A stretch of 64,000 nt of DNA from Alphaproteobacteria bacterium (GCA_016793165.1 JAEULA010000093.1:20546-84545); one strand, 5' to 3'. Shown: positions 42,925 through 52,129, counted from the first letter of the stretch. Numbers and translations: made by a program. The notes: generated from the letters alone by a model not told the origin.

Positions 42925-44078
42925 GAGCGGAACTCCCGCAGCACGTCCTTGGCGATGATGTCGCGGTGGATCTCGGACGTCCCCTCCCACACCCGCTCGA
43001 CGCGGGCGTCGCGCCAGAAGCGCTCGAGCGGCATGTCCTTGGTGATGCCCATGCCGCCCATGATCTGCAGGGCGTTGTCGGTCACGCGGCCGACCATCTC
43101 CGAGCCGAAGAGATTGACCTGCGACGCCTCCCGCTGGGTGATCGTGCCGGCATCCATCTTGGCCGCGGCATCGAACACCAGCAGCCGCGTGGCGTGGATC
43201 TCGGTCGCCATGTCGGCGAGCTTGAACGACGTGCCCTGGAACTGGCCGATCGGCTTGCCGAAGGCGACGCGCGTGTTGGCCCATCGCGCCGCGTGGCCCA
43301 TGGCGCGCTCGGCGAGCCCGACGCAGTTCGCCGCGAGCATGACGCGCCCCGAGAAGATCCAGTTCTTGGCGATGGCGAAGCCGCCGCCCTCGACGCCCAG
43401 GATGTTGCGCGCCGGCACGCGCACCCCGTCGAACGAGATGATGCACGACTTCATGCCGCGATTGGACAGCACGTCGAGCGGCGTCACCGTGATGCCGGGC
43501 GAGGCCTTGTCGACCAGGAACGAGGTGATCCGCTTCTGCGGCCCGCGCGGCGTCTGGTCCACGCCGGTGACGGCGAACAGGATGATGTAGTCGGCCCGCA
43601 TCGCCATCGTGATGAACTGCTTGGTGCCGTCGACGACGTAGTCGTCGCCGTCGCGCACCGCGCGGGTGATGATCGCGCGCGCATCCGAGCCGGCCCCCGG
43701 CTCGGTCAGCGCGAAGCACTCCCAGCGCTCGCCGCGGATCGTCGGCTTCAGATAGGTCTCGACCTGGTCGCCGACGCAGCCCTTGAGGATCGGCGCAGGG
43801 CGGTTGCAGACGATGCCCAGGGCGCGGCTGACCCGGCCGAACTCGATCTCCGCCACGGAGCGCTCGCGGGCGTTGAGTCCGCCGCCGCCGTGCTCGACCG
43901 GCATGTTGAGGGCGTAGTAGCCGGCGGCGATCGCCTTGCGCTGCAACTCGCGGAAGAGCTCGTCGGGGACCGCGTCCAGCTTCTCGACCAGCTCCTCGTG
44001 GGGGAGCAACTCGCGGGTGATGAAGTCGCGCACACCCTTCGCCAGCAGTTCGTGGTCCGCTGGTTCGGAACCGTCCAT
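42921..44078 (-). CDS. Acyl-CoA dehydrogenase (second copy)
   Basis: A 385-residue ACAD from the ATG at 44078; a longer frame to 44330 would overlap the divergent gene and lacks family similarity. The signature CFALTEPGAGSDARAI is near residue 125 and VERVWEGTSEIHRDIIAKDVLREF closes the protein. It differs clearly from the 40983 copy, so the two probably act on different chain lengths or on successive intermediates. It heads the minus-strand operon and diverges from the ABC transporter. Confidence 0.93.
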   Translation of the reverse strand: MDGSEPADHELLAKGVRDFITRELLPHEELVEKLDAVPDELFRELQRKAIAAGYYALNMPVEHGGGGLNARERSVAEIEFGRVSRALGIVCNRPAPILKGCVGDQVETYLKPTIRGERWECFALTEPGAGSDARAIITRAVRDGDDYVVDGTKQFITMAMRADYIILFAVTGVDQTPRGPQKRITSFLVDKASPGITVTPLDVLSNRGMKSCIISFDGVRVPARNILGVEGGGFAIAKNWIFSGRVMLAANCVGLAERAMGHAARWANTRVAFGKPIGQFQGTSFKLADMATEIHATRLLVFDAAAKMDAGTITQREASQVNLFGSEMVGRVTDNALQIMGGMGITKDMPLERFWRDARVERVWEGTSEIHRDIIAKDVLREFRS

Positions 44079-44202
44079 CCTGTTGATCCCCCGGGCCCGC
44101 CCAGCCGGACAGAGCCTTGTATCGATGCGGAAATGCTGTTTCATTGAATCCGTCCGGATCGGGAGAGTCAACGATCGCCGGACTTCAAGCGGGGAGGCGT
44201 GA
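44079..44202. promoter_or_regulatory. Divergent promoter region, acyl-CoA operon / ABC transporter operon
   Basis: A 124-nt gap between back-to-back operons. It contains a 12-bp palindrome ATCCG-TC-CGGAT at 44148-44159, roughly midway to the transporter start, and GGGGAGG directly before the start at 44203. A shared regulator of both operons would bind here; none is encoded next to it. Confidence 0.45.
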
Positions 44203-45807
44203 ATGCGTCGTCGGGAACTTGCGAAGGCAGCAGCATCGGTGGCCGTGGCGGGCGCGTTGCCGCTCGGTCGGGCGGAGGCGCAGTCGCGCGCCGAGAGCCT
44301 GCGCATCCTCAGCCAGGCCGGGCCGAACACCTTCGATCCCTACGGCGTCGGCTTCAATCGCAACGCCATCCAGGCGCACTGGAACGTCTACGACCGTCTG
44401 CTGCGCTTCGGCACCATGACCCGGCCGGACGGCACGCTCTACTACGACTACTACAAGCTCGAGGGCGAGCTCGCAGAGCGCTACGAGGTCAGCGACGGCG
44501 GCAAGACGGTGACCTTCCACCTCCGCCGCAACGCGCAGTTCCATGACGGCACGCCGGTCACCGCGGAGGACGTGAAGTGGTCCTTCGACCGTGTCGTCGC
44601 GAGCCCGGTCGGCCGCGCGCAATTCTCGACCGGCTCGATGACGGCGCCCGAGCAGTTCACCGTCGTCGACCAGCACACGTTCCGCGTCACCACGCCGCGG
44701 GCCGACCGCTTCACGCTGCCGAACATCGCGGCGACCTATGGCGTGATCTTCAACTCGAAGCTCGTCAAGGCGCAGGCCGGGGCCAACGATCCCTGGGGTG
44801 CGGAGTGGCTCAAGACGAACGTCGCCGGCGGCGGCGCCTACCGCCTCGAGGCGCATACGCCCGGCCAGAGCGTCACGCTGGCGCGCTACGACAACTGGAA
44901 GAGCGGCGATCTGCCGTTCTTCCGCCGCGTGCTGTGGCAGGTCGTCCCCGACGGGCAGGCCCGGCGCAGCTCGCTCGAGCGCGGCGACGCGGACATCGTT
45001 CAGGACCTTTCGCCGCAGGACGCGGTGTCCATGTCCCAGGTGACCACGGGCAGCGCCAAGGTGGTCGGCGTCCCGATGGCGGGCGCGTTCCAGTTCATCG
45101 GCATGAACGGCTCGATGGCGCCGTTCGACAACGTGAAAGTGCGCCAGGCGATCGCCTACGCCCTGCCCTACCAGCAGATGTTCGAGGCGGCGCTGTTCAA
45201 GCGCGGCGCCCCGCTGTTCGGCGGCGTGGCCGGCGTGGCGGACGGCAAGGAGTTCCCGCAGCCGCTCGGCTACAGCACCGATCCGGCGAAGGCCAAGGCG
45301 CTGCTGACCGAAGCCGGCTTCCCCAACGGCTTCGAGACGACCTTCTCCTTCGAGCTGTCGCTGGCGCCCGTCGCCGAGCCCGTCTCGCTGTTGGTGCAGG
45401 AGGCGCTCGGCCGCATCGGCATCAAGGTCGCGATCAACAAGGTGCCGGCCGGCCAGCTCGGCACGCTGCTCGAGAAGAAGGAGGTTCCGTTCTTCTTCGA
45501 GGGCTCGGCTGCCAATCTCAACGACGCGGACTATTTCTTCCGGATCTTCTACCACGGGCCGACGCGCTGGAACTTCGGCACCTACCGCAACCCCGAGTTC
45601 GCCGCCCTGGTCGACAAGACGCGTTACGAGACCGACGCGGCGGTCTACGAGGGCGATGTCAAGCGCATGATCACGCTCGCCAAGCAGGAGATCCCGATCA
45701 TCCTGCTGTGGCAGCCGGCGCTCGACACCGGCATGCAGAAGAGCATCGACGGCTACAAGTACCTGTTCCATCGCCAGCTGGAGCTGCGCACGCTGAAGCG
45801 CGTGTGA
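44203..45807 (+). CDS. Family 5 solute-binding protein of a Dpp/Opp-type ABC transporter
   Basis: A 534-residue periplasmic protein with GGGGAGG 5 nt before the ATG. The signal RRRELAKAAASVAVAGALPLGRAEAQ looks Tat-like. The SBP_bac_5 fold is clear: ERYEVSDGGKTVTFHLRRNAQFHDGTPVTAEDVKWSFDR near residue 90 and VKVRQAIAYALPYQQMF near 310. Family members bind peptides but also glycosides, nickel or carboxylates. The acyl-CoA ligase and hydratase at the end of this operon point to an organic acid or amide ligand (inference). Confidence 0.92.
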   Translation: MRRRELAKAAASVAVAGALPLGRAEAQSRAESLRILSQAGPNTFDPYGVGFNRNAIQAHWNVYDRLLRFGTMTRPDGTLYYDYYKLEGELAERYEVSDGGKTVTFHLRRNAQFHDGTPVTAEDVKWSFDRVVASPVGRAQFSTGSMTAPEQFTVVDQHTFRVTTPRADRFTLPNIAATYGVIFNSKLVKAQAGANDPWGAEWLKTNVAGGGAYRLEAHTPGQSVTLARYDNWKSGDLPFFRRVLWQVVPDGQARRSSLERGDADIVQDLSPQDAVSMSQVTTGSAKVVGVPMAGAFQFIGMNGSMAPFDNVKVRQAIAYALPYQQMFEAALFKRGAPLFGGVAGVADGKEFPQPLGYSTDPAKAKALLTEAGFPNGFETTFSFELSLAPVAEPVSLLVQEALGRIGIKVAINKVPAGQLGTLLEKKEVPFFFEGSAANLNDADYFFRIFYHGPTRWNFGTYRNPEFAALVDKTRYETDAAVYEGDVKRMITLAKQEIPIILLWQPALDTGMQKSIDGYKYLFHRQLELRTLKRV

Positions 45808-45836
45808 GGTTGCAACTCGGCGGGCCGCGGCGGACC

Positions 45837-45979
45837 GTCCCCCTCGAATGAGGGGGACAGGCGCCGCGCAGCGGCGCCGGGGGAGAGTGCGACGCACGAG
45901 TTTGGGAAGCCGATGCCGCCTCGCGTGACACTCCCCCTGACCGCGTTTCGCGCGGTTCGCCCCCCTGGTCGAGGGGGAC
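45837..45979. repeat. Structured palindromic repeat, diverged copy B
   Basis: A 143-bp element bounded by perfect 11-bp inverted repeats GTCCCCCTCGA (45837-45847) and TCGAGGGGGAC (45969-45979). Inside are the hairpins CCCCTCGAATGAGGGG, GGCGCCGCGCAGCGGCGCC and CCGCGTTTCGCGCGG, plus facing GGGGGAGAGTG/CACTCCCCC segments. The architecture matches copies A, C and D but the sequence has diverged. It occupies almost the whole gap between the solute-binding and permease genes. Confidence 0.7.
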
Positions 45980-45986
45980 GACTGGA

Positions 45987-47018
45987 TTGCTCGGCGTCGT
46001 GACCTTCATCCTCCGACGGCTGCTCGGCATGATCCCGACGCTCGCGGGCGTCGTGATCGCGACGTTCATCCTGACGCGGCTGATCCCGGGCGACCCGGCG
46101 GTGTTCTTCACGAGCAACCCCGCGGCCGACGCGGCTGTCGTCCAGGCCGTCCGCGTGAAGCTCGGCCTCGCCGAGCCTCTCTGGAAGCAGTTCCTGATCT
46201 ACGTCGGCCAGCTGCTGCAGGGCGATCTCGGCAACTCGATCACGACCGGGCAGCCGGTCGCCCGCGACATGATGCGGCTCCTGCCGGCCTCGGCCGAGCT
46301 GACCGTCGTCGCCTTCGCCCTGGCGATCGGCATCGCACTGCCGCTCGGGATCGCCGCCGCGCTCAGGCCCGGATCGCTCGTCGATCACCTCTCGCGGCTG
46401 ATCAGCACGGCCGGCGTGTCGCTGCCCACCTTCGTGAGCGGGCTGCTGCTGATCTATTTCTTCTACTACCTGGCCGGCTGGGCGCCCGAGCCGATCGGTC
46501 GGCTCGATCCCTTCGCGATCGCGCCGCCGACGGTCACCGGCTTCCTGCTGATCGACACGCTGCTTGCCGGCGACCGCGAGGGCTTCGGTTCCGCGCTGCG
46601 CCAGCTCGTGCTGCCGAGCGCCACGATGGCGATCTTCGCGCTCGCCCCGCTCGCGCGCATGACCCGGGCCTCGATGCTGGGCGTGCTCGGCAGCGACTTC
46701 ATCCGCACCGCGCGCGCCAACGGCCTGCGGCGGCGCACGATCGTCATCTCCTATGCGCTGCGCAACGCGATGCTGCCGATCGTCACCACGCTCGGCCTCG
46801 TCTTCTCCTACATGCTCGGCGCCAACGTGCTGGTGGAGCGCGTCTTCGCCTGGCCCGGCGTCGGGTCCTACGCGCTCAATGCGCTGCTCTCGCTCGACTA
46901 CGCGCCGGTGCAGGGCTTCATGCTCGTGATGGCGACGATCTTCGTGCTCGTGAACCTGCTCGTCGACGTCGCCTATGCGATGCTCGATCCGCGCTCGGCG
47001 CTGCTGCACCATGCGTGA
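45987..47018 (+). CDS. ABC transporter permease (DppB-like)
   Basis: A 343-residue inner-membrane protein with about six to seven membrane segments. It begins at TTG (45987) or the GTG at 45999, both shortly after repeat B. RRLLGMIPTLAGVVIATFILTRLIPGDPA is the DppB-type start. The EAA loop that docks the ATPase is DFIRTARANGLRRRTIVISYALRNAMLPIVT near residue 235. It pairs with the next gene to form the channel. Confidence 0.93.
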   Translation: MLGVVTFILRRLLGMIPTLAGVVIATFILTRLIPGDPAVFFTSNPAADAAVVQAVRVKLGLAEPLWKQFLIYVGQLLQGDLGNSITTGQPVARDMMRLLPASAELTVVAFALAIGIALPLGIAAALRPGSLVDHLSRLISTAGVSLPTFVSGLLLIYFFYYLAGWAPEPIGRLDPFAIAPPTVTGFLLIDTLLAGDREGFGSALRQLVLPSATMAIFALAPLARMTRASMLGVLGSDFIRTARANGLRRRTIVISYALRNAMLPIVTTLGLVFSYMLGANVLVERVFAWPGVGSYALNALLSLDYAPVQGFMLVMATIFVLVNLLVDVAYAMLDPRSALLHHA

Positions 47019-47856
47019 GCGCCTGGCGCTGGCGCGCTACGTCCTCGCCGAGAATCCGCTCAATCTCCTGGCCATGGGCCTGCTGGCGCTGCTGGTCGCC
47101 TGCTCGGCCCTCGGCCCCTGGCTCGCCCCCTACGATCCGCTGGCGACCAACACCGCGATCGCGCTGCGGCCGCCCTCGGCGGCGCATTGGTTCGGCACCG
47201 ACCAGCTCGGGCGGGACATCTTCTCGCGCGTCCTCGTCGCCACGCGGCTCGACCTCGCCATCGCCTTCGGCGCCGTGCTGCTGTCGCTCTCGATCGGCGC
47301 GGTGATCGGTGCCGCGATGGGATATTTCGGCGGCATGCTCGACCAGGCCGGCGGTCGCGTCGTCGACGTGCTGATGGCCTTCCCGCTCTTCGCGCTCGCC
47401 ATGGGCGTCGTCGCCGCGCTGGGCAATTCCGTCTCGAGCGTCATCTACGCCACCGCCGTGATCAACCTGCCCTTCTACGTCCGCCTCGCGCGGGCCGAGG
47501 TCAGCGTGCGGCGCGGGCTCGGCTACGTCGAGGCCGCGCGCGTCGGCGGCTCGAGCCATGCGCGGATCCTGCGCGTCTTCCTGCTGCCGAACATCCTGCC
47601 CACCCTCGTCGTGCAGGCGTCGCTCAATCTCGGCTGGGCCGTGCTCAATGCCGCAGGCCTCTCCTTCATCGGGCTCGGCGTGCGAGCGCCCACGGCCGAG
47701 TGGGGCATCATGGTCGCCGAGGGCGCGCAGTTCATCCTCTCGGGCCGCTGGTGGCTGACGGTCTTCCCGGGCGGCGCCCTGATGCTCGCGGTGTTCTGCT
47801 TCAACCTGCTCGGCGACGGTCTGCGCGACATCGTCGATCCGCGGAGCCGCACGTGA
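47011..47856 (+). CDS. ABC transporter permease (DppC-like)
   Basis: A 281-residue permease from the ATG at 47011, overlapping the DppB-like gene by 8 nt; an upstream in-frame start at 46975 would lengthen the overlap. HWFGTDQLGRDIFSRVLVATRLDLAIAFGAVLLS is the diagnostic DppC/OppC start of the transport domain. The EAA loop is YVEAARVGGSSHARILRVFLLPN near residue 175. Six membrane segments. It overlaps the first ATPase gene as GTGA. Confidence 0.93.
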   Translation: MRERLALARYVLAENPLNLLAMGLLALLVACSALGPWLAPYDPLATNTAIALRPPSAAHWFGTDQLGRDIFSRVLVATRLDLAIAFGAVLLSLSIGAVIGAAMGYFGGMLDQAGGRVVDVLMAFPLFALAMGVVAALGNSVSSVIYATAVINLPFYVRLARAEVSVRRGLGYVEAARVGGSSHARILRVFLLPNILPTLVVQASLNLGWAVLNAAGLSFIGLGVRAPTAEWGIMVAEGAQFILSGRWWLTVFPGGALMLAVFCFNLLGDGLRDIVDPRSRT

Positions 47857-48824
47857 GCGCGGCATCGCTGCTCTCGGTCGAGGACCTGACCGTCACCTTC
47901 CGCACGCGCACCGGCACCGTCCACGCGCTCGAGGGCGTGACGTTCGGCATCGCCCCGGGCGAGATCCTCGGGATCGTCGGCGAGAGCGGCTCCGGCAAGT
48001 CGGTGACGGCCTATGCGATCCTCGGTCTGCTCGACGCCGCCGCGCGCGTCGAGTCCGGGCGCGTCGGCTTCGGAGGCCAGGATCTGCTGCGCCTTTCGAA
48101 GGCGGCGCTCGACGACATCCGCGGCCGCGACATCTCCATCGTGTTCCAGAACCCGCGCACCGCGCTCAATCCGATCCGCCCGGTCGGCCAGCAGATCGCC
48201 GACGTGATCGCGCGCCACGACCCCGGATCGGCGGCGACGATCCGCGACAAGGCGCTCGCCGCGCTGCGACAGGTCCGCATCCCCGATCCGGAGCGGCGGC
48301 TTGCGGCGTTCCCCTACGAGCTCTCCGGCGGCATGTGCCAGCGCGTCGGCATCGCGATGGCTCTCGCCTGCGCGCCGCGCCTGCTGCTCGCCGACGAGCC
48401 GACGACCGGGCTCGACGTCACCACCCAGGCCGTCGTCATGGACCTGGTGCGCGACTCCGTCCGCCAGCGCGGCGTCAGCGCCGTGCTGATCACCCACGAC
48501 CTCGCCCTCGCCTCCGAGTACTGCGACCGCATCGTCGTGATGCACGCAGGCCACGTGGTCGAGGACGCGCCGGTCGCCGGCCTTTTCGCGCGGCCGCGAC
48601 ATCCCTACACGGCGAAGCTCCTGGCGAGCGTGCCGAGCGCCGTGGACAGCGTCGATGCGCTCTCGCCCATCGACGGCACGCTGCCCGACCTGCGGCGCGC
48701 CGACCTGCCGCCCTGCCGCTTCAGCGAGCGCTGCCAGCGCCGCATCGCCGACTGCGCCCGCGGCCCGATCCGCGCCGTCGCCGACGGCGGCGACCGCCGC
48801 GTCGCGTGCAAGGTGCCGCTGTGA
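47853..48824 (+). CDS. ABC transporter ATPase (DppD-like)
   Basis: A 323-residue ATPase from the GTG at 47853, overlapping the permease stop. Walker A is GESGSGKS, the Q-loop VFQNPRTALNPI, the ABC signature LSGGMCQR, Walker B LLLADEP, and the switch His is in LITHDLALA. The C-terminal oligopeptide domain has CRFSERCQRRIADC, whose cysteines match the Fe-S or metal-binding cysteines of Dpp/Opp ATPases. It powers uptake with the next ATPase. Confidence 0.94.
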   Translation: MSAASLLSVEDLTVTFRTRTGTVHALEGVTFGIAPGEILGIVGESGSGKSVTAYAILGLLDAAARVESGRVGFGGQDLLRLSKAALDDIRGRDISIVFQNPRTALNPIRPVGQQIADVIARHDPGSAATIRDKALAALRQVRIPDPERRLAAFPYELSGGMCQRVGIAMALACAPRLLLADEPTTGLDVTTQAVVMDLVRDSVRQRGVSAVLITHDLALASEYCDRIVVMHAGHVVEDAPVAGLFARPRHPYTAKLLASVPSAVDSVDALSPIDGTLPDLRRADLPPCRFSERCQRRIADCARGPIRAVADGGDRRVACKVPL

Positions 48825-49819
48825 CCCCCGTGCTCGCGCTCGACGCCGTCAGCAAGAGCTTCGCCGTGCCCCGCGAGCAGCGCGGGCTCGCGTCGCTCTG
48901 GCGCCGCCGCGATCCGGCGCGGCTGGTCGCGGTCGACGGCGTCGACCTAGCGATCATGCCCGGCGAGGCGCTGGGTCTGGTCGGCGAGTCCGGCTGCGGC
49001 AAGTCGACCCTCGCGCGGCTCGCCAGCCGACTCATCGACGCCGACGCCGGCGAGATCCGCCTCGACGGCGAGCCCGTGCACGCGATCCCGCCGGCGCGCT
49101 TCGCGACGTCGACCAGGCGCCGCCTCGTGCAGATGGTCTTCCAGGACCCGACCGAGAGCCTCAATCCGCGCTTCAGCGTCTTCGACGCCATCGCCGATCC
49201 GGTGCGCATGCTGCTACCGGGCTCTGCCGCCGAGATCACGGCGCGCGTCGAGAAGGCCGCCGGTCAGGTCGGCCTGCCGCGCGAGCTGTTCACGCGCTTC
49301 CCGCACCAGCTCTCCGGCGGTCAGAAGGCGCGAGTCGGAATCGCGCGCGCGATGGCGGTCGAGCCGCGACTGCTCGTGCTCGACGAGCCGACCTCGGCGT
49401 TGGATGTCTCCGTGCAGGCGCTGGTGCTCAAGCTGCTGATGAAGCTCCGCCGCGAGGCCGGCGTGGCGCTGCTGTTCGTCAGCCACGACCTCACCGTCGT
49501 GCGCCTGCTCTGCGACCGCATCGCCGTCATGTATCTCGGCCAGGTCGTCGAGACCGCCGACGCCGCGACGCTGTTCCGGACGCCGCACCACCCCTACACC
49601 CGCGCCCTGCTCTCCGCGATCCCGCGCCTCCCCGGCGGCGCGCGCGTCGCGCGCGAGCATCTCGACGGCGAGCCGCGCAGCCCGATCGACCCGGATCCGA
49701 ATGCCTGCCGCTTCGCCGGCCGCTGCCCGAGCGAGACGGCGCGCTGCACGCGCGAGGCGCCCAGCCTCGACGCCGCCACACCCTCCCACATCGTGCGCTG
49801 CCACCATCCGTTGTCATGA
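48821..49819 (+). CDS. ABC transporter ATPase (DppF-like)
   Basis: A 332-residue ATPase from the GTG at 48821 (GTGA overlap). Walker A is GESGCGKS, the Q-loop VFQDPTESLNPR, the signature LSGGQKARVGIARA, Walker B LLVLDEP, and the switch His FVSHDLTVV. The C-terminal CRFAGRCPSETARC again carries the OppF cysteines. The LASLWRRRDPARLVAVDGVDL segment before the P-loop is typical of the F-type partner. The acyl-CoA ligase gene starts inside its stop. Confidence 0.94.
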   Translation: MTPVLALDAVSKSFAVPREQRGLASLWRRRDPARLVAVDGVDLAIMPGEALGLVGESGCGKSTLARLASRLIDADAGEIRLDGEPVHAIPPARFATSTRRRLVQMVFQDPTESLNPRFSVFDAIADPVRMLLPGSAAEITARVEKAAGQVGLPRELFTRFPHQLSGGQKARVGIARAMAVEPRLLVLDEPTSALDVSVQALVLKLLMKLRREAGVALLFVSHDLTVVRLLCDRIAVMYLGQVVETADAATLFRTPHHPYTRALLSAIPRLPGGARVAREHLDGEPRSPIDPDPNACRFAGRCPSETARCTREAPSLDAATPSHIVRCHHPLS

Positions 49820-51474
49820 CCACCACTTCTCCCTTCTGGCCCGCGGGCGTCGCACGCGATCTCGGGCCGCTGCCGCCGACGCTCAACGAGGCGCTGCGTC
49901 GCTCGGCGGCGCGGCGCCCCGATCATCTCGCCCTCGCCTTCTACGGCGCGGAGATCGGCTATGCGGAGCTCCTGCGGCGCGTCGAGCGCCTCGCTTCGTT
50001 CCTGCAGCGCAGGTGCGGGGTGGCGCGCGGCGATCGCGTCCTGCTCGACATGCAGAACTCGCCGCACTTCGTCACCGCCTATCACGCGATCCTGCGCGCG
50101 GGCGGCGTCGTGGTGCCGATCAACCCGATGAACCTCTCCGAGGAGCTGGCGTGGATCGCGGAGGACAGCGGGGCCCGTGTCGCCTTCGTCGGCGCGGAGC
50201 TGCTGCCGCGCTTCGTCGGCCTCATGCCCGATCCGCTCGCGCGGGTGATCGTCGCGAGCTACGCCGACGAGATCCCCGCGGCCACGCCATTCCGCCTGCC
50301 GCCGGTGATGGCGGAAAGCGTGCTGCCGAACCCGCTGCCCTCCGGCGCCGTCGCCTGGGCCGCCGCGCTCGCCGAGAGCAAGCCGCCCCTGCCCGACGCG
50401 ACCACGCGCGACGATCTCTGCGTCATGCCCTACACCTCGGGCACGACCGGTCGGCCGAAGGCCTGCATGCATCCGCACTCGAACGCCGTCTTCACGGCGA
50501 TCGCCCAGGCGCACTGGTACGGCTACGGCGACGACACGGTAGTCAGCGGCTTCATGCCGCTCTTCCACGTCGCCGGCATGCAGGTATCGATGAACGGGGG
50601 ACTGTCCGCGGGCGCGACCATCGTGCTGATGGCGCGCTGGGACCGCGACCTCGTGGCGCCGCTGTTCGAGCGCTACGGCGTCACGCTATGGAGCGCGGCG
50701 CCGACGATGATCGTCGACGTGCTGCACGCGCCGGGCTTCCGCGAGAGCGCCTTCGCCCGCCTGCGCATCCTCACCGGCGGCGGCTCGAGCATGCCGGCCG
50801 CCGTCGCCGAGGAGCTCGAGCGGCGCTGGGGCCTGCGCTTCGTCGAGGGCTACGGCCTCAGCGAGACGATCGCCCCCACGCATCTCAACCCGCCCGACCG
50901 GCCCAAGCCGCAATGCCTGGGCATCGCCATCCACGACACGGTCTCGCGGGTGATCGATCCGGAGACGCTCGTCGAGCTTGGGCCCGACGAGGTCGGCGAG
51001 ATCATCGTCGCGGGCCCGCAGATCATGCGCGGTTATTGGCGCCAGCCCGAGGCGAGTGCGGCCGCCTTCCTCGAGCGCGACGGGCGGCGGTTCCTGCGCA
51101 CCGGCGATCTCGGCCGCTACGACGACGAGGGCTATTACTTCATCGTCGACCGTCTGAAGCGGATGGTTAACGTCGCCGGGTACAAGGTCTGGCCGGCCGA
51201 GGTCGAGGCGATGCTCTATCGCCATCCGCAGGTGCAGGAGTGCTGCGTCATCGCCGCCCCCGACGCCGAGCGCGGCGAGGCGGTGAAGGCCTATGTCGTA
51301 CGCCGGCCGGGGTCAGCCCTCGACGCCGACGGGCTCATCGCCTGGGCGCGCGGCGCGATGGCCGTCTACAAGGCGCCACGCCTGGTCGAGTTCGTCGACT
51401 CGCTGCCGCGCTCCGGCAGCAGCAAGATCGATTGGCGGCGCCTGCAGGAAGCCGAGTGGAGCAGGACGCGATGA
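49816..51474 (+). CDS. AMP-forming acyl-CoA synthetase
   Basis: A 552-residue ANL-family ligase whose ATG overlaps the ATPase stop. The P-loop is YTSGTTGRPKACMH near residue 205, then GYGLSETIAPTHLNPP near 352, RTGDLGRYDDEGYYFIVDRLKRMVNVAGYKVWPAEVE near 435, and the catalytic Lys in SGSSKIDWRRL near the end. It activates a carboxylic acid to its CoA ester. Coupling to the ABC transporter implies that it handles the imported ligand. The MaoC gene follows as ATGA. Confidence 0.94.
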   Translation: MTTTSPFWPAGVARDLGPLPPTLNEALRRSAARRPDHLALAFYGAEIGYAELLRRVERLASFLQRRCGVARGDRVLLDMQNSPHFVTAYHAILRAGGVVVPINPMNLSEELAWIAEDSGARVAFVGAELLPRFVGLMPDPLARVIVASYADEIPAATPFRLPPVMAESVLPNPLPSGAVAWAAALAESKPPLPDATTRDDLCVMPYTSGTTGRPKACMHPHSNAVFTAIAQAHWYGYGDDTVVSGFMPLFHVAGMQVSMNGGLSAGATIVLMARWDRDLVAPLFERYGVTLWSAAPTMIVDVLHAPGFRESAFARLRILTGGGSSMPAAVAEELERRWGLRFVEGYGLSETIAPTHLNPPDRPKPQCLGIAIHDTVSRVIDPETLVELGPDEVGEIIVAGPQIMRGYWRQPEASAAAFLERDGRRFLRTGDLGRYDDEGYYFIVDRLKRMVNVAGYKVWPAEVEAMLYRHPQVQECCVIAAPDAERGEAVKAYVVRRPGSALDADGLIAWARGAMAVYKAPRLVEFVDSLPRSGSSKIDWRRLQEAEWSRTR

Positions 51475-51935
51475 CCGAGCAGATCTGGTACGAGGATTTC
51501 GTCCCCGGCACGGTGCTGAAGAGCGCGCCGCGGACGATCACGCTCGCCGACATCGACCGCTACGCCGACCTCACCGGCGAGCGCCACCCCGTGCACATGG
51601 ACGAGGATTTCGCCCGCGCCGCCGGCTTCAAGGGCCGCATCGCCCACGGCCTGTTCGGCCTCGCGCTGATCGAGGGCCTGAAGGCCTCGCTCGGCTGCTT
51701 CGAGCGCAGCGTCGTCGCCTCGCTCGGCTGGGACAGGATCAAGTTCCACGCGCCGCTCGAGCCCGGCGACGTCGTCCACCTCGAACTCACCCTCGTCGAA
51801 AAGCGTCCCAGCTCGAAACCCGGCCGCGGCATCGCCATCGAGCGCGGCGCGCTGGTGAAGGCCGACGGCACCCTCGTCACCTCGGGCGATCACGCCATCG
51901 TCCTCCTCTCGTCCCCTCCTGTCGCGAAGCGATAG
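51471..51935 (+). CDS. MaoC-family hydratase
   Basis: A 154-residue single hot-dog protein overlapping the ligase stop. The hydratase-2 motif is YADLTGERHPVHMDEDFARAAGFKGRIAHG (31-60), with Asp33 and His42 in the catalytic positions although Gly-Glu-Arg replaces the usual Asn. (R)-specific enoyl-CoA hydration is the family role. The last residues SSPPVAKR and the stop codon fall within repeat C, so the repeat defines the C-terminus. It is the last gene of the transporter operon. Confidence 0.9.
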   Translation: MTEQIWYEDFVPGTVLKSAPRTITLADIDRYADLTGERHPVHMDEDFARAAGFKGRIAHGLFGLALIEGLKASLGCFERSVVASLGWDRIKFHAPLEPGDVVHLELTLVEKRPSSKPGRGIAIERGALVKADGTLVTSGDHAIVLLSSPPVAKR

Positions 51936-52064
51936 GAGGGGTGGGCGAGCGAAGCGCGGACGGGGAGGTCAATGGCGGCTCACAAAGCTACGCTTGATCT
52001 CCCCGTCAGCGCGCTTCGCGCGCTGACGCCCCTCCTATTCGGCTTCGCCGAACAGGAGGGGATG
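51910..52064. repeat. Structured palindromic repeat, copy C
   Basis: About 155 bp. The left arm TCCCCTCCT (51912-51920) pairs with AGGAGGGGA at the right (AGGAGGGGATG at 52054-52064). Local hairpins: CCCCTCCTGTCGC/GCGATAGGAGGGG at the left, CAGCGCGC/GCGCGCTG in the middle and CCCCTCCTATTCGG/CCGAACAGGAGGGG at the right. GGGGAGGTCAA and TTGATCTCCCC face each other in the interior. The left edge overlaps the MaoC gene. From 52065 to 52129 I see nothing further. Confidence 0.8.
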
Positions 52065-52129
52065 GGCCAAAGCCGGCTTTGCGTGACTTCGTGCGATTGG
52101 CAGCAGGCAGGCTCCGGGCAAGCTTTGAA

